A DNA stretch of 64,000 bases from MPNP01 sp026710155 (GCA_965200885.1 OZ241737.1:930001-994000); one strand, 5' to 3'. Positions 35,941-45,155 are shown, counted from the stretch's first letter. Numbers and translations: made by a program. The notes: a model not told the origin generated them from the sequence alone.

Positions 35941-36420
35941 ATGTCCAAGTCCCCAGAAGAAAAAAACTACAAGATTCTTGCCGTGAATAGGCGTGCTAGG
36001 CATGATTATTTCATCGAAAGCGAATTGGAATGTGGCATTATGCTTCATGGATCCGAAGTCAAGTCACTTCGTACCGCGCAATGCAACATAGCTGAAAGTT
36101 ACGCCTCTGTCGAAAACCAGGAATTGTGGTTGATAAACAGTTACATAGCACCATACGAAAAGTCTCGCAATTTCCGGCATGAAGAACGACGCAATAGAAA
36201 ACTTCTGGTTTCAAAAAAGGAATTGGCCAAATTATGGTCGAATACCAAAAGAGAGGGAAAGACTCTGGTACCACTGGTCCTGTATTTCAATCACAAGGGT
36301 CTGGCCAAGGTTAAAATTGGTATTGCCAAGGGAAAGAAACTTATGGACAAACGCCAAACCGAGCAAAAAAGAGACTGGAAACGTAATCAGCAAAGGTTAC
36401 TTAAACAATCAATCAAATAA
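35941..36420 (+). CDS. smpB: SsrA-binding protein SmpB
   Basis: SmpB binds tmRNA and brings it to stalled ribosomes for trans-translation. The 159 residues contain the opening NRRARHDYFIESELECGIML, GSEVKSLRTAQCNIAESYA, and YEKSRNFRHEERRNRKLL in the beta-barrel core. A basic tail, GKKLMDKRQTEQKRDWKR, mimics the codon-anticodon stem in the A site. ATG start at 35941. It usually follows dapA in related genomes, and the intervening AT-rich block here is a later insertion. Confidence 0.96.
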   Translation: MSKSPEEKNYKILAVNRRARHDYFIESELECGIMLHGSEVKSLRTAQCNIAESYASVENQELWLINSYIAPYEKSRNFRHEERRNRKLLVSKKELAKLWSNTKREGKTLVPLVLYFNHKGLAKVKIGIAKGKKLMDKRQTEQKRDWKRNQQRLLKQSIK

Positions 36421-36481
36421 ATGCTCACAAGGTCATTTTGCCTGTTCATTTTTTTCTTCTTTTACGTAATATGGTTGTACT

Positions 36482-37333
36482 GTGAATAAAGAAGTGGATG
36501 CCGGTATGGAAAAAGACGAGCCTACAAGATTGGTGTCAACTGATTGGTTGGCCGAACACAGCATGGACCCGGATTTAAGGATTCTGGATGCTTCATGGTA
36601 TTTGCCTGGAGATAATCGCAACCCATTTGAGGAATATTCTAGGTTCCATATTCCCGGGGCACGTTTTTTTGACATAGACAAGATCGCTGACAGGAATTCC
36701 CGTCTTCCGCATATGGTACCTTCTCAGGAACTTTTTGCCACCAAGGTAAGAACAATGGGCATTGGCAATGGTCACCAGATAGTGGTCTATGACACGGCCG
36801 GTATTTTTTCATCACCCCGTGTCTGGTGGCTCTTCAAGTTGATGGGACACAAGGACATTGCCGTTTTGGATGGTGGATTCCCCAAATGGCTTGCGGAGGG
36901 AAGGGAAGTGGAAGATGTATTTCCACAGATCAATGAAAGACACTATTATTCAAGAAAACAAGCCCAATTGGTAAAATCCCATGCCGAGGTCCAAAAAGCC
37001 TCAAGTGAAGGATCCCCACAAATTCTGGATGCGCGCTCCAAGGCAAGATTTATGGGAACGGTACCAGAACCCCGTCCAGGCCTGAGAGCCGGTAATATCC
37101 CAAATTCAATAAACTTGCCATACACCAATCTACTGAATAAAAATGGTACCTTGAAGGAAAAAAAGGATTTACTAGAAGAGTTCGAATCTTCCGGTCTTGA
37201 CCTGGATAAGCCAGTTATAACTTCTTGTGGTTCAGGTATAACTGCTTCGATACTCTTCCTGGCACTTGACATGATCGGGCATAGAAATATCTCCCTTTAT
37301 GACGGTTCCTGGGTAGAATGGGGCAGTACATAA
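36482..37333 (+). CDS. sseA: 3-mercaptopyruvate/thiosulfate sulfurtransferase (tandem rhodanese)
   Basis: A two-domain rhodanese of 283 residues. The N-terminal inactive domain has LDASWYLPG, RFHIPGARFFDID and the YDTAGIFSSPRVWW segment. The C-terminal domain carries the active-site Cys loop CGSGITA near residue 248. The CG-S-G-I/V-T loop favours 3-mercaptopyruvate over thiosulfate. The start is GTG at 36482; the ATG at 36506 is also possible. The following aminotransferase begins 56 bp later on the same strand, which is of interest because aminotransferases supply 3-mercaptopyruvate from cysteine. Confidence 0.9.
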   Translation: MNKEVDAGMEKDEPTRLVSTDWLAEHSMDPDLRILDASWYLPGDNRNPFEEYSRFHIPGARFFDIDKIADRNSRLPHMVPSQELFATKVRTMGIGNGHQIVVYDTAGIFSSPRVWWLFKLMGHKDIAVLDGGFPKWLAEGREVEDVFPQINERHYYSRKQAQLVKSHAEVQKASSEGSPQILDARSKARFMGTVPEPRPGLRAGNIPNSINLPYTNLLNKNGTLKEKKDLLEEFESSGLDLDKPVITSCGSGITASILFLALDMIGHRNISLYDGSWVEWGST

Positions 37334-37389
37334 AGCAACTTTCTGGATATGATTTCAGTAAAAATAACAATTGTTTGATAGGATTAATC

Positions 37390-38574
37390 ATGTTTGAATC
37401 ATTAACAGCCCCACCACCGGATAAAATCATTCAACTTATCCAGAAATTTCGTGAAGACCCTAGGGAGCAGAAGGTTGATCTAGGTGTAGGGGTCTACAAA
37501 AATGCCAGCGGTATTACCCCTGTCATGGAAGCAGTGAAGGAGGCAGAATTACGCCTTTGGAATTCCCAGACAACCAAAACCTATACATCTCTGGTTGGTG
37601 AAATCGATTTCCATGAGGTCATGATCAAACTTATTTTGGGTGGTTCCGTTCCCAGAGACAAAATAGCAGCAGCCCATACTGCAGGCGGAACGGGTGCAGT
37701 TCGCATGGCTTTTGAAATCATCAAGTTGGCATCACCGGAATCATCAGTATGGATTTCCAATCCCAGTTGGCCCAACCATAGGGCCATATTGGAGTTTATC
37801 AATATGAATATAAGGGAATACTCATATTTTGACCGGGATGCCAAATCGACTGATTTTTCGGGAATGATGTCGGATTTGAATGATGCCAGACCGGGCGATG
37901 CCATTGTGCTTCACGGATGTTGCCATAATCCGACGGGATCAGACCTCTCCCACGCACAGTGGGAAGAGTTGGTAGAGCTTCTGTTGCAGAGAAAGGTAAT
38001 TCCCATAATTGATTTTGCCTATCAGGGGTTTGGTGATGGCCTGAACGAGGATGCCAAAAACCTGAGAATGATTGCTTCCAAATTTCCGGAAACGCTGATT
38101 GCAGGGAGCTGTTCGAAGAATTTCGGCATTTATCGCGAACGAACTGGTATCATGCTGGCGGTTGCCCGGGAAAGCAAGATCAAATCGGTTATCCAGAGTG
38201 TCCTGTCGTCACTGAATAGATTGAGCTTATCCTTCCCGCCTGATCATGGTGCCCGTTTGGTTTCAATGATTTTGAATGATGATGAATTGTCTGTTCTCTG
38301 GAGGGAGGAACTGGAGGCAACCCGTAGGAATCTCCAGGATTTAAGGATTAGATTGGCTGGTGAATTGAGAGACCTGACTGGATCCGACAGGTTTGGTTTT
38401 CTAGCTTCCCACAAGGGAATGTTCTCATTGACAGGGTGTACTCCGGAACAGGTTGTGACCATGCGTGAAAAACATGGAATTTATTTGGTTGGAGATAGCC
38501 GTATCAATGTTGCGGGTCTCAATGAAGGCAGCATTCCCCATATGGCCAGGGCAATGGTGGATTCAGGCATGTGA
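37390..38574 (+). CDS. Aromatic/aspartate aminotransferase (class I, TyrB/AspC type)
   Basis: A 394-residue PLP enzyme of the I-alpha subfamily. It has the opening MFESLTAPPPDKI, VDLGVGVYKNASG, substrate-pocket residues in ISNPSWPNHRAI, HGCCHNPTGSDL, and the PLP Lys in AGSCSKNFGIYRERTG near residue 242. It transaminates aspartate or aromatic amino acids with 2-oxoglutarate. I start at the ATG at 37390, six bases after AGGA and exactly where family members begin; the open frame extends back to 37318 into the sulfurtransferase gene without support. It may also convert cysteine to the sulfurtransferase's substrate. Confidence 0.92.
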   Translation: MFESLTAPPPDKIIQLIQKFREDPREQKVDLGVGVYKNASGITPVMEAVKEAELRLWNSQTTKTYTSLVGEIDFHEVMIKLILGGSVPRDKIAAAHTAGGTGAVRMAFEIIKLASPESSVWISNPSWPNHRAILEFINMNIREYSYFDRDAKSTDFSGMMSDLNDARPGDAIVLHGCCHNPTGSDLSHAQWEELVELLLQRKVIPIIDFAYQGFGDGLNEDAKNLRMIASKFPETLIAGSCSKNFGIYRERTGIMLAVARESKIKSVIQSVLSSLNRLSLSFPPDHGARLVSMILNDDELSVLWREELEATRRNLQDLRIRLAGELRDLTGSDRFGFLASHKGMFSLTGCTPEQVVTMREKHGIYLVGDSRINVAGLNEGSIPHMARAMVDSGM

Positions 38575-38679
38575 CTTGATGGGCATGATCTAATTTTCTG
38601 GTTCAAGGCAACTATATTGCTCTGGTTGTATTTTTCCGCAATTGCTAGTGGATTACAGTATAATTCAATTGGATAAACC

Positions 38680-39297
38680 ATGAATTTTCCCGTTATGGTA
38701 GGTATCGCAGCGATGGCCTTGACCGTTGTTGCTTCCAACATTCTTGTACAGTTTCTGGTAGGCCAATGGTTGACCTGGGGTGCATTTGTATATCCCATTG
38801 CATTTTTGGTCACGGATCTGATGAATAGGGTTTTTGGACCCAACGCTGCGAGAAAGGTGATTCTTGCAGGATTTCTTGCAGGTATTCTCTGCTCCCTTGT
38901 TGGATCACAAATTGAGGGTGAATTCGGTCCATTGGTCACACTCAGGATTGCCGTCGGTTCAGGTACCGCCTTCCTGATCGCCCAACTTCTTGATGTATCA
39001 ATATTTGATCGATTGAGAAAGGAAACATGGTGGAAAGCTCCCCTGGTTTCCACCCTGATTGGTTCCACGGTAGACACTTTCCTGTTTTTCTTTATCGCCT
39101 TTTCCAGCCAACTGACATTCCTTGAACCGACAGCCGGTACAGAATGGGCAAATGAACCGATGATGCTTTTGGGGTTGGGGCCGGAATTACCCTATTGGAC
39201 AAGTCTTGCGACTGCTGATCTTGGTGTGAAATTGACAATTGCCCTTTTCCTCCTGATTCCCTTCAGGACTTTATCCCGGAAATTGGTTTCACAATAG
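38680..39297 (+). CDS. yhhQ: Queuosine precursor transporter (VUT/YhhQ family)
   Basis: An inner-membrane protein of 205 residues with about six transmembrane segments, of the Vut_1 family that imports queuine precursors such as preQ0 or preQ1. Family features include SNILVQFLVG at the first helix, YPIAFLVTDLMNRVFGPNAA with the conserved D-x-x-N-x-x-x-G segment, and SIFDRLRKETWWKAPLVST. ATG start at 38680. The 105-bp leader was checked for a preQ1 riboswitch and none was seen. The product supports tRNA wobble modification, as do the mnmD genes elsewhere in the window. Confidence 0.88.
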   Translation: MNFPVMVGIAAMALTVVASNILVQFLVGQWLTWGAFVYPIAFLVTDLMNRVFGPNAARKVILAGFLAGILCSLVGSQIEGEFGPLVTLRIAVGSGTAFLIAQLLDVSIFDRLRKETWWKAPLVSTLIGSTVDTFLFFFIAFSSQLTFLEPTAGTEWANEPMMLLGLGPELPYWTSLATADLGVKLTIALFLLIPFRTLSRKLVSQ

Positions 39298-39331
39298 CAT
39301 GTAGATTTATTGGTTATGGGATGTTGGTATC

Positions 39332-39904
39332 ATGGTAAATCTTCAGGTAGTTGATTGGAGTTCATTGCCTGAGCCAATTGATGATGGGGCTGCAACACAT
39401 CTGTCTGGAATGGTTATGCCCGATGTGGAATTGCCTTCAACAGATAATGAAATGGTAAATCTTGGCAAAATCAGGGGCTGGTCTGTCCTTTTTTTCTATC
39501 CCATGACAGGACGGCCTGGTACACCATTACCAGACGGATGGGACGCAATACCCGGGGCAAGGGGATGTACTCCTCAAACCTGTGCGTTCAGGGATTTGGC
39601 CAAGGAATTATCTGCAAAAGGAATCGGGGCAGTTTATGGGATTTCCACTCAAACCACCGAATACCAGCTGGAAGCAACCAAGAGACTTCACCTTCCATTC
39701 CCATTACTCTCTGATACTTATCTGACACTGACAAAAAGATTGCAACTTCCGACCTTCAAGGTAAACGAAATGGTACTCATCAAAAGATTGACACTGGTTC
39801 TGAACAATTCGGAAGTGAAACGATCATTCTATCCGGTATTTCCACCTGATCAAAATCCTGCTGAAGTACTCGGGTTTCTGGATTCAACCCATATTGAATC
39901 ATGA
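39332..39904 (+). CDS. Peroxiredoxin (AhpC/TSA family, two-cysteine loop)
   Basis: A 190-residue thioredoxin-fold peroxidase that reduces hydroperoxides. The peroxidatic loop reads GARGCTPQTCAFRDL, with Cys four residues apart as in BCP-type enzymes. It is preceded by an extended FYPMTGRPGTPLPDGWDA loop about 20 residues longer than in classical BCP. The rest of the fold (GIGAVYGISTQ, FPLLSDTYLTL) is normal. ATG start at 39332, 34 bp after yhhQ, so it may be read through from it. Confidence 0.85.
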   Translation: MVNLQVVDWSSLPEPIDDGAATHLSGMVMPDVELPSTDNEMVNLGKIRGWSVLFFYPMTGRPGTPLPDGWDAIPGARGCTPQTCAFRDLAKELSAKGIGAVYGISTQTTEYQLEATKRLHLPFPLLSDTYLTLTKRLQLPTFKVNEMVLIKRLTLVLNNSEVKRSFYPVFPPDQNPAEVLGFLDSTHIES

Positions 39905-40102
39905 TCAAATGACAATTTGATTCAGATAAAAACCTTCCGGGCAAAAAAAATTCCATAAATATGGATTTCCGGTCTTGATTTATTGGTCAAAAAAATATAG
40001 AGATAATTTGCAAACGCGTTCGATAGGACCAACTTCTTTTGGACGGCAAGTCCCATGTTGGTTCCTCTACTCGCCTTTGCACAAAAAAGGATCGAGGAAC
40101 GT

Positions 40103-41317
40103 ATGAACAGCAAATCGACATCTTCCCCAAGCAGCAATGGCTCAGTTCCCTCCAAGGAGGGCGCCCCCGTTGGGTACTACGATCTAAGTACTCATATCTC
40201 TAGGGACATTAAGCTTGATTATGGCAATGTACTATTGGTACCAGGTAAAATGACAAGTGTTACCAGCCGGAAACTGGTAAATCTGATCTGTCGCATTGAT
40301 TTTGTACGAACAAGGAATTCGCATTACGAAGGTGTACCAATCATGGCTGCCAATATGGATGGCGTCGGTTCCTTTGACATGGCCGATGCCTTGATCAGGC
40401 ATCGGATATTTACCTGTCTGGCAAAAATGCATTCCGAGGAAAACCTCATTGAATTCTTTTCGGAGAATCCACAACGTCGAGATCATTGTGCGATCACGGT
40501 GGGATTGCGACAGAATGACAGGAAAAAGTTCAGAAACGTACACCAACGATCCGGACCAATCAAGTTTGCATGTTTGGACGTAGCCAATGGTCATACCCAA
40601 AGATTCGTGACATTTCTGGAGGATTTCAGAAACGAGTTTCCTGATGTTGTCATCATTGCCGGGAATGTTGTTACTCCGGAACAGACTGAAATACTGGTCA
40701 AGGCTGGTGCCGATCTCGTGAAAGTGGGCATTGGTGGTGGCAGTGTCTGTGAAACCAGAATCAAGACCGGTGTGGGTTATCCACAGTTTTCGGCCGTGCT
40801 GGAATGTTGTCAGGCAGCCCATGAAGCAGGCGCCAGAATAGTAGCTGATGGTGGTTGTACCTGTCCTGGTGATGTGGCCAAGGCTTTGGCCGCTGGTTCT
40901 TCTTTCGTCATGCTGGGCGGAATGTTCGCCGGACATAAAGAAGGGGGTGGTCGAATTGTTTCCAGGAGATTCAATACCGGTGAAATCAATGGGGAAGGCA
41001 AGCCGATATTGAAGGAAGCCAAATTTGTAGAGTTCTACGGCATGAGTTCCCAAATTGCCAATGACAAGCATTTTGATGGGCTTCAACCATGGAAAACAAG
41101 TGAAGGTCGCGAGGTTCTCCTTCCTTTCAAACCATCCATTGATGAAACCGTTCAGGATTTGCTTGGCGGTTTGCGGAGTACCTGTACCTATCTGGGAGCA
41201 GAAAATCTGGTTGATCTTCCCCAACAGGCAAGGTTTGTACAATGCCATGATACCCACAATCGGGTCTTCGAGGATTCCCCGATCTCCGATCACTCCATAA
41301 GTGCAATGCTTATCTGA
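40103..41317 (+). CDS. guaC: GMP reductase
   Basis: An IMPDH/GMPR-family TIM barrel that reduces GMP to IMP with NADPH, in purine salvage. The catalytic Cys lies in VKVGIGGGSVCETRIKTGV, where most family members have GIGPGSVCTTR. ANMDGVGSFDMA, AGNVVTPEQTE, DGGCTCPGDVAKAL, FVMLGGMFAGHKEGGG and LGGLRSTCTYLGA are all typical. It lacks the CBS domains of IMP dehydrogenase. At 404 residues it is longer than GuaC of E. coli because of an N-terminal extension and an insert after RIVSRRF. I chose the ATG at 40103, with GAGGA just before; an ATG at 40055 is also open. Confidence 0.88.
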   Translation: MNSKSTSSPSSNGSVPSKEGAPVGYYDLSTHISRDIKLDYGNVLLVPGKMTSVTSRKLVNLICRIDFVRTRNSHYEGVPIMAANMDGVGSFDMADALIRHRIFTCLAKMHSEENLIEFFSENPQRRDHCAITVGLRQNDRKKFRNVHQRSGPIKFACLDVANGHTQRFVTFLEDFRNEFPDVVIIAGNVVTPEQTEILVKAGADLVKVGIGGGSVCETRIKTGVGYPQFSAVLECCQAAHEAGARIVADGGCTCPGDVAKALAAGSSFVMLGGMFAGHKEGGGRIVSRRFNTGEINGEGKPILKEAKFVEFYGMSSQIANDKHFDGLQPWKTSEGREVLLPFKPSIDETVQDLLGGLRSTCTYLGAENLVDLPQQARFVQCHDTHNRVFEDSPISDHSISAMLI

Positions 41318-41427
41318 GAAAGGTGTTCTGGTGATATTTTGGTACCATGGCACATTTTGCCTGATAAAAACCCTGTCAAGTGAATATTGCAGGTTATTGT
41401 GATCTGCAACCGGCAGGGGAAACTGGT

Positions 41428-42069
41428 TCAGCCAGCCTGAATTGTTGCTTCAATTCGTTCTGAAATTTCCTCAATCGAACCGATGCTTGAAACATGTTTC
41501 AACATTCCCGCACGGTGATAATAACCTGTGAGCGGAGCTGTTTTCTGATAGTATTCCAACAATCTTGTCCGGAAGGATTCCTCATTGTCATCCTTCCTTT
41601 GCATCAAATCACCCCCGCAGACATCACATATGCCCTCGATCGTTGGTGGCTGATAGGTCTTGTGGAACATTGCTCCACAGCTTACACATGAAAGTCTTCC
41701 AACTATACGTTCAATCAATTGATCGACATCCACCAACAGCTCGATGACCATGTCCACCCTGGCACCTGCCCGGGCAAGCTGTGCCTCCAGTGAATCGGCC
41801 TGATTCAAGGTACGGGGATAGCCATCGAAAATAAACCCCGAATTCCTTTCAGCTAATTTCTCCCTGATCAGGGAATTGATGATTTCATCGGTTACCAGTT
41901 CACCGGCATCCATGATTTTGGCTACTTTTTGACCTATGACTGAACCTGACTTGACGGCTTCCCTCAGCATATCACCGGTGGAAAGTTGAACCAAACCCAG
42001 GTTCTTGACAAGTATTTTCGACTGGGTGCCCTTTCCGGATCCGGGAGGTCCCAACAATATCAGGTTCAT
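41428..42069 (-). CDS. adk: Adenylate kinase, zinc-type lid
   Basis: Adk interconverts ATP plus AMP and two ADP. The 213 residues show the P-loop GPPGSGKGTQSK, the FDGYPRTLNQADSLE AMP-site segment, and a long LID with four Cys (CVSCG and CDVCG), which predicts a structural zinc as in some alphaproteobacterial and Gram-positive enzymes. The ATG overlaps the secY stop by four bases, giving translational coupling. It is the last gene of the minus-strand ribosomal block; the alpha operon that often follows is absent. Confidence 0.95.
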   Translation of the reverse strand: MNLILLGPPGSGKGTQSKILVKNLGLVQLSTGDMLREAVKSGSVIGQKVAKIMDAGELVTDEIINSLIREKLAERNSGFIFDGYPRTLNQADSLEAQLARAGARVDMVIELLVDVDQLIERIVGRLSCVSCGAMFHKTYQPPTIEGICDVCGGDLMQRKDDNEESFRTRLLEYYQKTAPLTGYYHRAGMLKHVSSIGSIEEISERIEATIQAG

Positions 42070-43415
42070 CTCAGGCGAGTCTTTTTCTTGCGCTTTCCAC
42101 GAAGTCGAGACTTGTCAATCAAACCCTCGTATTGATGAGCCATCAAATGCGACTGGACCTGGCTTATGGTATCCATTGTCACCGAAACGACGATGAGTAC
42201 CGATGTACCCCCAAAGTAAAAGGGGACGGCCAACTGTGCCCTGAGTATTTCGGGCAGGAGACAGACGGCCGAAAGATAGGCTGATCCCAAAACCAGAATT
42301 CTGATGACAATGTGTTCAAGCAGATCAGCCGTGTTCTGCCCTGGACGAACCCCCTTGATGAAACCATTCTGGTTCTTGAGGTTCTCGGCCACATCCTCGA
42401 CCTTGAATGAAACATTTAGGGTATAGAAATAGGCAAAGAATACAATCATGGCGACAAAGAAGGTCAAATAGAGCGGTTGGCCAGGGCCAAAATAGGCCAG
42501 CAGAACCGACATGAAGGTATTTGTGGAATTGCCCGAAAATGTGGAAACGGTTGTTGGCAGCAACAACAGCGAAGAAGCAAAAATCGGTGGTATGACTCCC
42601 GAAGGATTGATCTTTATCGGCAGATAGGAAGAGCCACCCTGGAACACCCTGTTGCCCTGCTGTCGTCTCGGGTAGTGAATCTGTATGCGCCGCAAGGCAC
42701 GTTCGATGAAAACCACGAAGGTAATGGTCGCTATGACCATGAGTATGACACCGATGATGACCAGGGGTGAAAGGGAACCGGATCGCCCCTGACTGAAGAA
42801 TTGGGCAAGGGCCGAGGGGATTTCGGCAATGATGCCGGTGAAAATGATCAATGAAATGCCATTTCCGATTCCTCTGGAGGTAATCTGCTCGCCCAACCAC
42901 ATCAGGAACATTGTGCCTCCAACCAAGGTGATGACACAGGCAATCCTGAAATACCAGCCCGGATCGAGGGCCAACTCGCCGGTTTCAAGACTGATGGCCA
43001 AACCATAGGCTTGGAATGTGGCAAGAAACACCGTCCCATAACGGGTATACTGGTTGATTTTCTTGCGCCCCTGCTCACCTTCCTTTTTCAATTGCTCAAG
43101 GCGGGGCACCATGGCAACCATGAGTTGCATGATGATGGAGGCTGATATGTAGGGCATGATGCCAAGGGCAAAGATACCCATTCTGCCGATTGCACCGCCG
43201 GTAAACATGTTCAGCATGCCACCCAGACCAGTGGAGGCGGCATCGACAAATTCACGAAGAGCAACCGTATCAATACCTGGCACGGGTATGTAGGTACCAA
43301 TTCGATAGACGATCAGGAGTCCAAGGGCAAACAGTATTCTTTGCTTTAGTTCAGTAGCCTTGCTGAAAGAACTCCAACTGAGATTCGAGGCCATCTGTTC
43401 AGCAGCTGAAACCAT
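42066..43415 (-). CDS. secY: Protein translocase subunit SecY
   Basis: The channel subunit of the SecYEG translocon, 449 residues with ten transmembrane helices. Visible family segments are YRIGTYIPVPGID with the plug region, FALGIMPYISASIIMQL, and TLNVSFKVEDVAENLKNQNG in the cytoplasmic part that contacts SecA and the ribosome. The ATG at 43415 follows AAGGATGG; an internal ATG at 43394 is less well placed. It lies between rplO (111-bp gap) and adk (four-base overlap), the canonical spc-operon order. Confidence 0.96.
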   Translation of the reverse strand: MVSAAEQMASNLSWSSFSKATELKQRILFALGLLIVYRIGTYIPVPGIDTVALREFVDAASTGLGGMLNMFTGGAIGRMGIFALGIMPYISASIIMQLMVAMVPRLEQLKKEGEQGRKKINQYTRYGTVFLATFQAYGLAISLETGELALDPGWYFRIACVITLVGGTMFLMWLGEQITSRGIGNGISLIIFTGIIAEIPSALAQFFSQGRSGSLSPLVIIGVILMVIATITFVVFIERALRRIQIHYPRRQQGNRVFQGGSSYLPIKINPSGVIPPIFASSLLLLPTTVSTFSGNSTNTFMSVLLAYFGPGQPLYLTFFVAMIVFFAYFYTLNVSFKVEDVAENLKNQNGFIKGVRPGQNTADLLEHIVIRILVLGSAYLSAVCLLPEILRAQLAVPFYFGGTSVLIVVSVTMDTISQVQSHLMAHQYEGLIDKSRLRGKRKKKTRLR

Positions 43416-43526
43416 TTAACCATCCTTTTATTTCATGGATACGGGATAAATCTTTCCTCAATGGGAAATAAACCAGAACCATAGTAATACTAATACTTAT
43501 AATTTAGATTCCAAGTCAACAGGGGA

Positions 43527-43982
43527 TCAAGTAGTTTTCAGGGACCCACCGATTTTTTCTATTGCCTCGATGGCGGACTTGGATGCACCGGCAACCTCAA
43601 TGTTTACCTTTGAGGTAATCTCACCCTTGGCCAATACCCTTATGCCGTCCATTGGACGCCTGACCAGACCACTTTTGATCAGGGCATCACTGTTGATCAC
43701 CTCATCAGGATTCAGTTTGCCATTATCAACAAAGGCCTGGATATTTCCCAAATTCACCACAAAATAACTTTTTCGTGAAGGATTGTTGAACCCCCTTTTG
43801 GGTAATCTTTGGTAAATGGGCATCTGCCCACCTTCAAATGACCCAAGTGCTACCCCAGACCTCGATTTCTGACCCTTGTGCCCACGACCACAGGTCTTGC
43901 CCTTGCCGGAACCGGGACCACGCCCCACCCTCTTGCGATTCTTGGGGGTGAATGTGTCGTCTCGCAACTCATGTAATTTCAT
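43527..43982 (-). CDS. rplO: 50S ribosomal protein L15
   Basis: L15, about 151 residues, a late-assembly protein of the large subunit. KLHELRDDTFTPKNRKRVGR and the glycine-rich GRGPGSGKGKTCGRGHKG N-terminal arm that threads through 23S rRNA are typical. Two ATG codons are adjacent; I prefer 43982 because AAGGAG is then at better spacing than for 43985. Confidence 0.95.
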   Translation of the reverse strand: MKLHELRDDTFTPKNRKRVGRGPGSGKGKTCGRGHKGQKSRSGVALGSFEGGQMPIYQRLPKRGFNNPSRKSYFVVNLGNIQAFVDNGKLNPDEVINSDALIKSGLVRRPMDGIRVLAKGEITSKVNIEVAGASKSAIEAIEKIGGSLKTT

Positions 43983-44029
43983 CATCTTCTCCTTGCAGGA
44001 CCTGTGTTATCCAGTCTTTTTTCCAATTA

Positions 44030-44230
44030 TCATGATGACTGTTTTGTCTTTTCTTCAATGATTTCCACCATGTGGGGAATCTTGTGAACCATTCCCCTGA
44101 TTGACGGAGTATCCTCAAGTTCCCTGACCCGATGCATCTTGTTCAATCCCAACCCCTTGAGAATGGCTTTTTGCTTGGCCTGACGCCTGATCGGGGAACC
44201 GATCTGCTTGACAACGATTACCTTGCTCAT
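44030..44230 (-). CDS. rpmD: 50S ribosomal protein L30
   Basis: L30 of 66 residues, including VVKQIGSPIRRQAKQKAIL and KGLGLNKMHRVRELEDTPSI. Position between rpsE and rplO is canonical for the spc operon. It begins nine bases after the rpsE stop. Confidence 0.93.
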   Translation of the reverse strand: MSKVIVVKQIGSPIRRQAKQKAILKGLGLNKMHRVRELEDTPSIRGMVHKIPHMVEIIEEKTKQSS

Positions 44231-44239
44231 GATTGACTC

Positions 44240-44785
44240 CTAACCACCAGAAGATTGAAGTTCGGGCTTGCGATTGATCTGGGATACTTTCAAATCCCTT
44301 CGACGGGCCACCTGCCTTGGACTGGAGATCTTCAACAGCGCATCAATTGTTGCCCGTATCATGTTGTAGGGATTTTGGGATCCAATTGATTTGGCAACCA
44401 CATCCTGAACACCCAGCATTTCAAATACGGCACGCATTGGACCACCGGCAATGATACCCGTACCTGGGGGAGCGGTCCTGAGAACAACCTTGCCGGCACC
44501 ATGGGATCCCTCCATGTCGTGAAAAAGGGTCCGGCCCTGTTTCAAGGGTACCCGATGAAGGCTTTTCTTGGCATTTTCCGTGGCTTTCCTGATTGCTTCC
44601 GGTACTTCCTTGGCCTTGCCCTTGCCAAAACCCACACGTCCATTCTGGTCGCCGACAACAACCAGTGCTGAAAAACCAAAGCGCTTGCCACCCTTGACGG
44701 TCTTTGAAACGCGATTGATTGCCACCAACCGTTCCCCAAAATCGGGACTTTCATCCCTGGAACGCCTTTTTTCCTCTCGTGCCAT
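44240..44785 (-). CDS. rpsE: 30S ribosomal protein S5
   Basis: S5 of 181 residues, part of the mRNA entry site and accuracy centre of the small subunit. It contains LVAINRVSKTVKGGKRFGFS, the VGFGKGKAKEVPEAIRKA double-stranded-RNA-binding-like fold, and RTAPPGTGIIAGGPMRAV. The spectinomycin-associated loop (VKGGKRF) appears unaltered. Ten bases separate it from the rplR stop. Confidence 0.96.
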   Translation of the reverse strand: MAREEKRRSRDESPDFGERLVAINRVSKTVKGGKRFGFSALVVVGDQNGRVGFGKGKAKEVPEAIRKATENAKKSLHRVPLKQGRTLFHDMEGSHGAGKVVLRTAPPGTGIIAGGPMRAVFEMLGVQDVVAKSIGSQNPYNMIRATIDALLKISSPRQVARRRDLKVSQINRKPELQSSGG

Positions 44786-44795
44786 CCATAGTCTC

Positions 44796-45155
44796 CTAAA
44801 TCTTCAATCCGCTTGTTCGGGCGGAATCGGCCAGCGCCTTTACCCGGCCATGATACATGTACCCACCCCGATCAAAATAGCATTTGTCAATGCCTGCCTT
44901 GAGGGCTCTTTGCGCAATGGCTGCACCGATTTTTTCAGCTGCTGCCATGTTGTAGCCCTTGTCAATGCCAAGGTCCTTTTCCAGGGTTGATGCCGATGCA
45001 AGGGTGACTCCCTTCGAATCATCAATGACCTGAACACTGATATTCCTGTTCGAACGAAATACGGAAAGTCGGGGACGACCGGTACTGACGGTTTTCAATT
45101 GGTGCCGTGCCCTTGATTTCCTCCGCGTGAACAATTCTTTTTTGCTGGTAGCCAT
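44796..45155 (-). CDS. rplR: 50S ribosomal protein L18
   Basis: L18 of 119 residues, which binds 5S rRNA with L5. It has the basic FTRRKSRARHQL start, RPRLSVFRSNRNISVQVID, and the C-terminal FDRGGYMYHGRVKALADSAR motif. I use the ATG at 45155, with AGG seven bases upstream; the TTG two codons earlier is also in frame. Confidence 0.95.
   Translation of the reverse strand: MATSKKELFTRRKSRARHQLKTVSTGRPRLSVFRSNRNISVQVIDDSKGVTLASASTLEKDLGIDKGYNMAAAEKIGAAIAQRALKAGIDKCYFDRGGYMYHGRVKALADSARTSGLKI

Noticed and set aside
38575..38679. A preQ1 riboswitch upstream of the queuosine-precursor transporter.
   Set aside because: I could not find the short hairpin plus A-rich tail and C-rich loop expected of preQ1 aptamers.
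39948..39966. The palindrome around CCATAAATATGG with an A-run as an intrinsic terminator.
   Set aside because: It would work only on the minus strand, where no gene lies upstream, and the stem is short and AT-rich.
40232..41353. A 373-codon open frame antisense to the GMP reductase gene.
   Set aside because: The sense strand encodes an unmistakable GMP reductase; the antisense product has no domain and no ribosome binding site.
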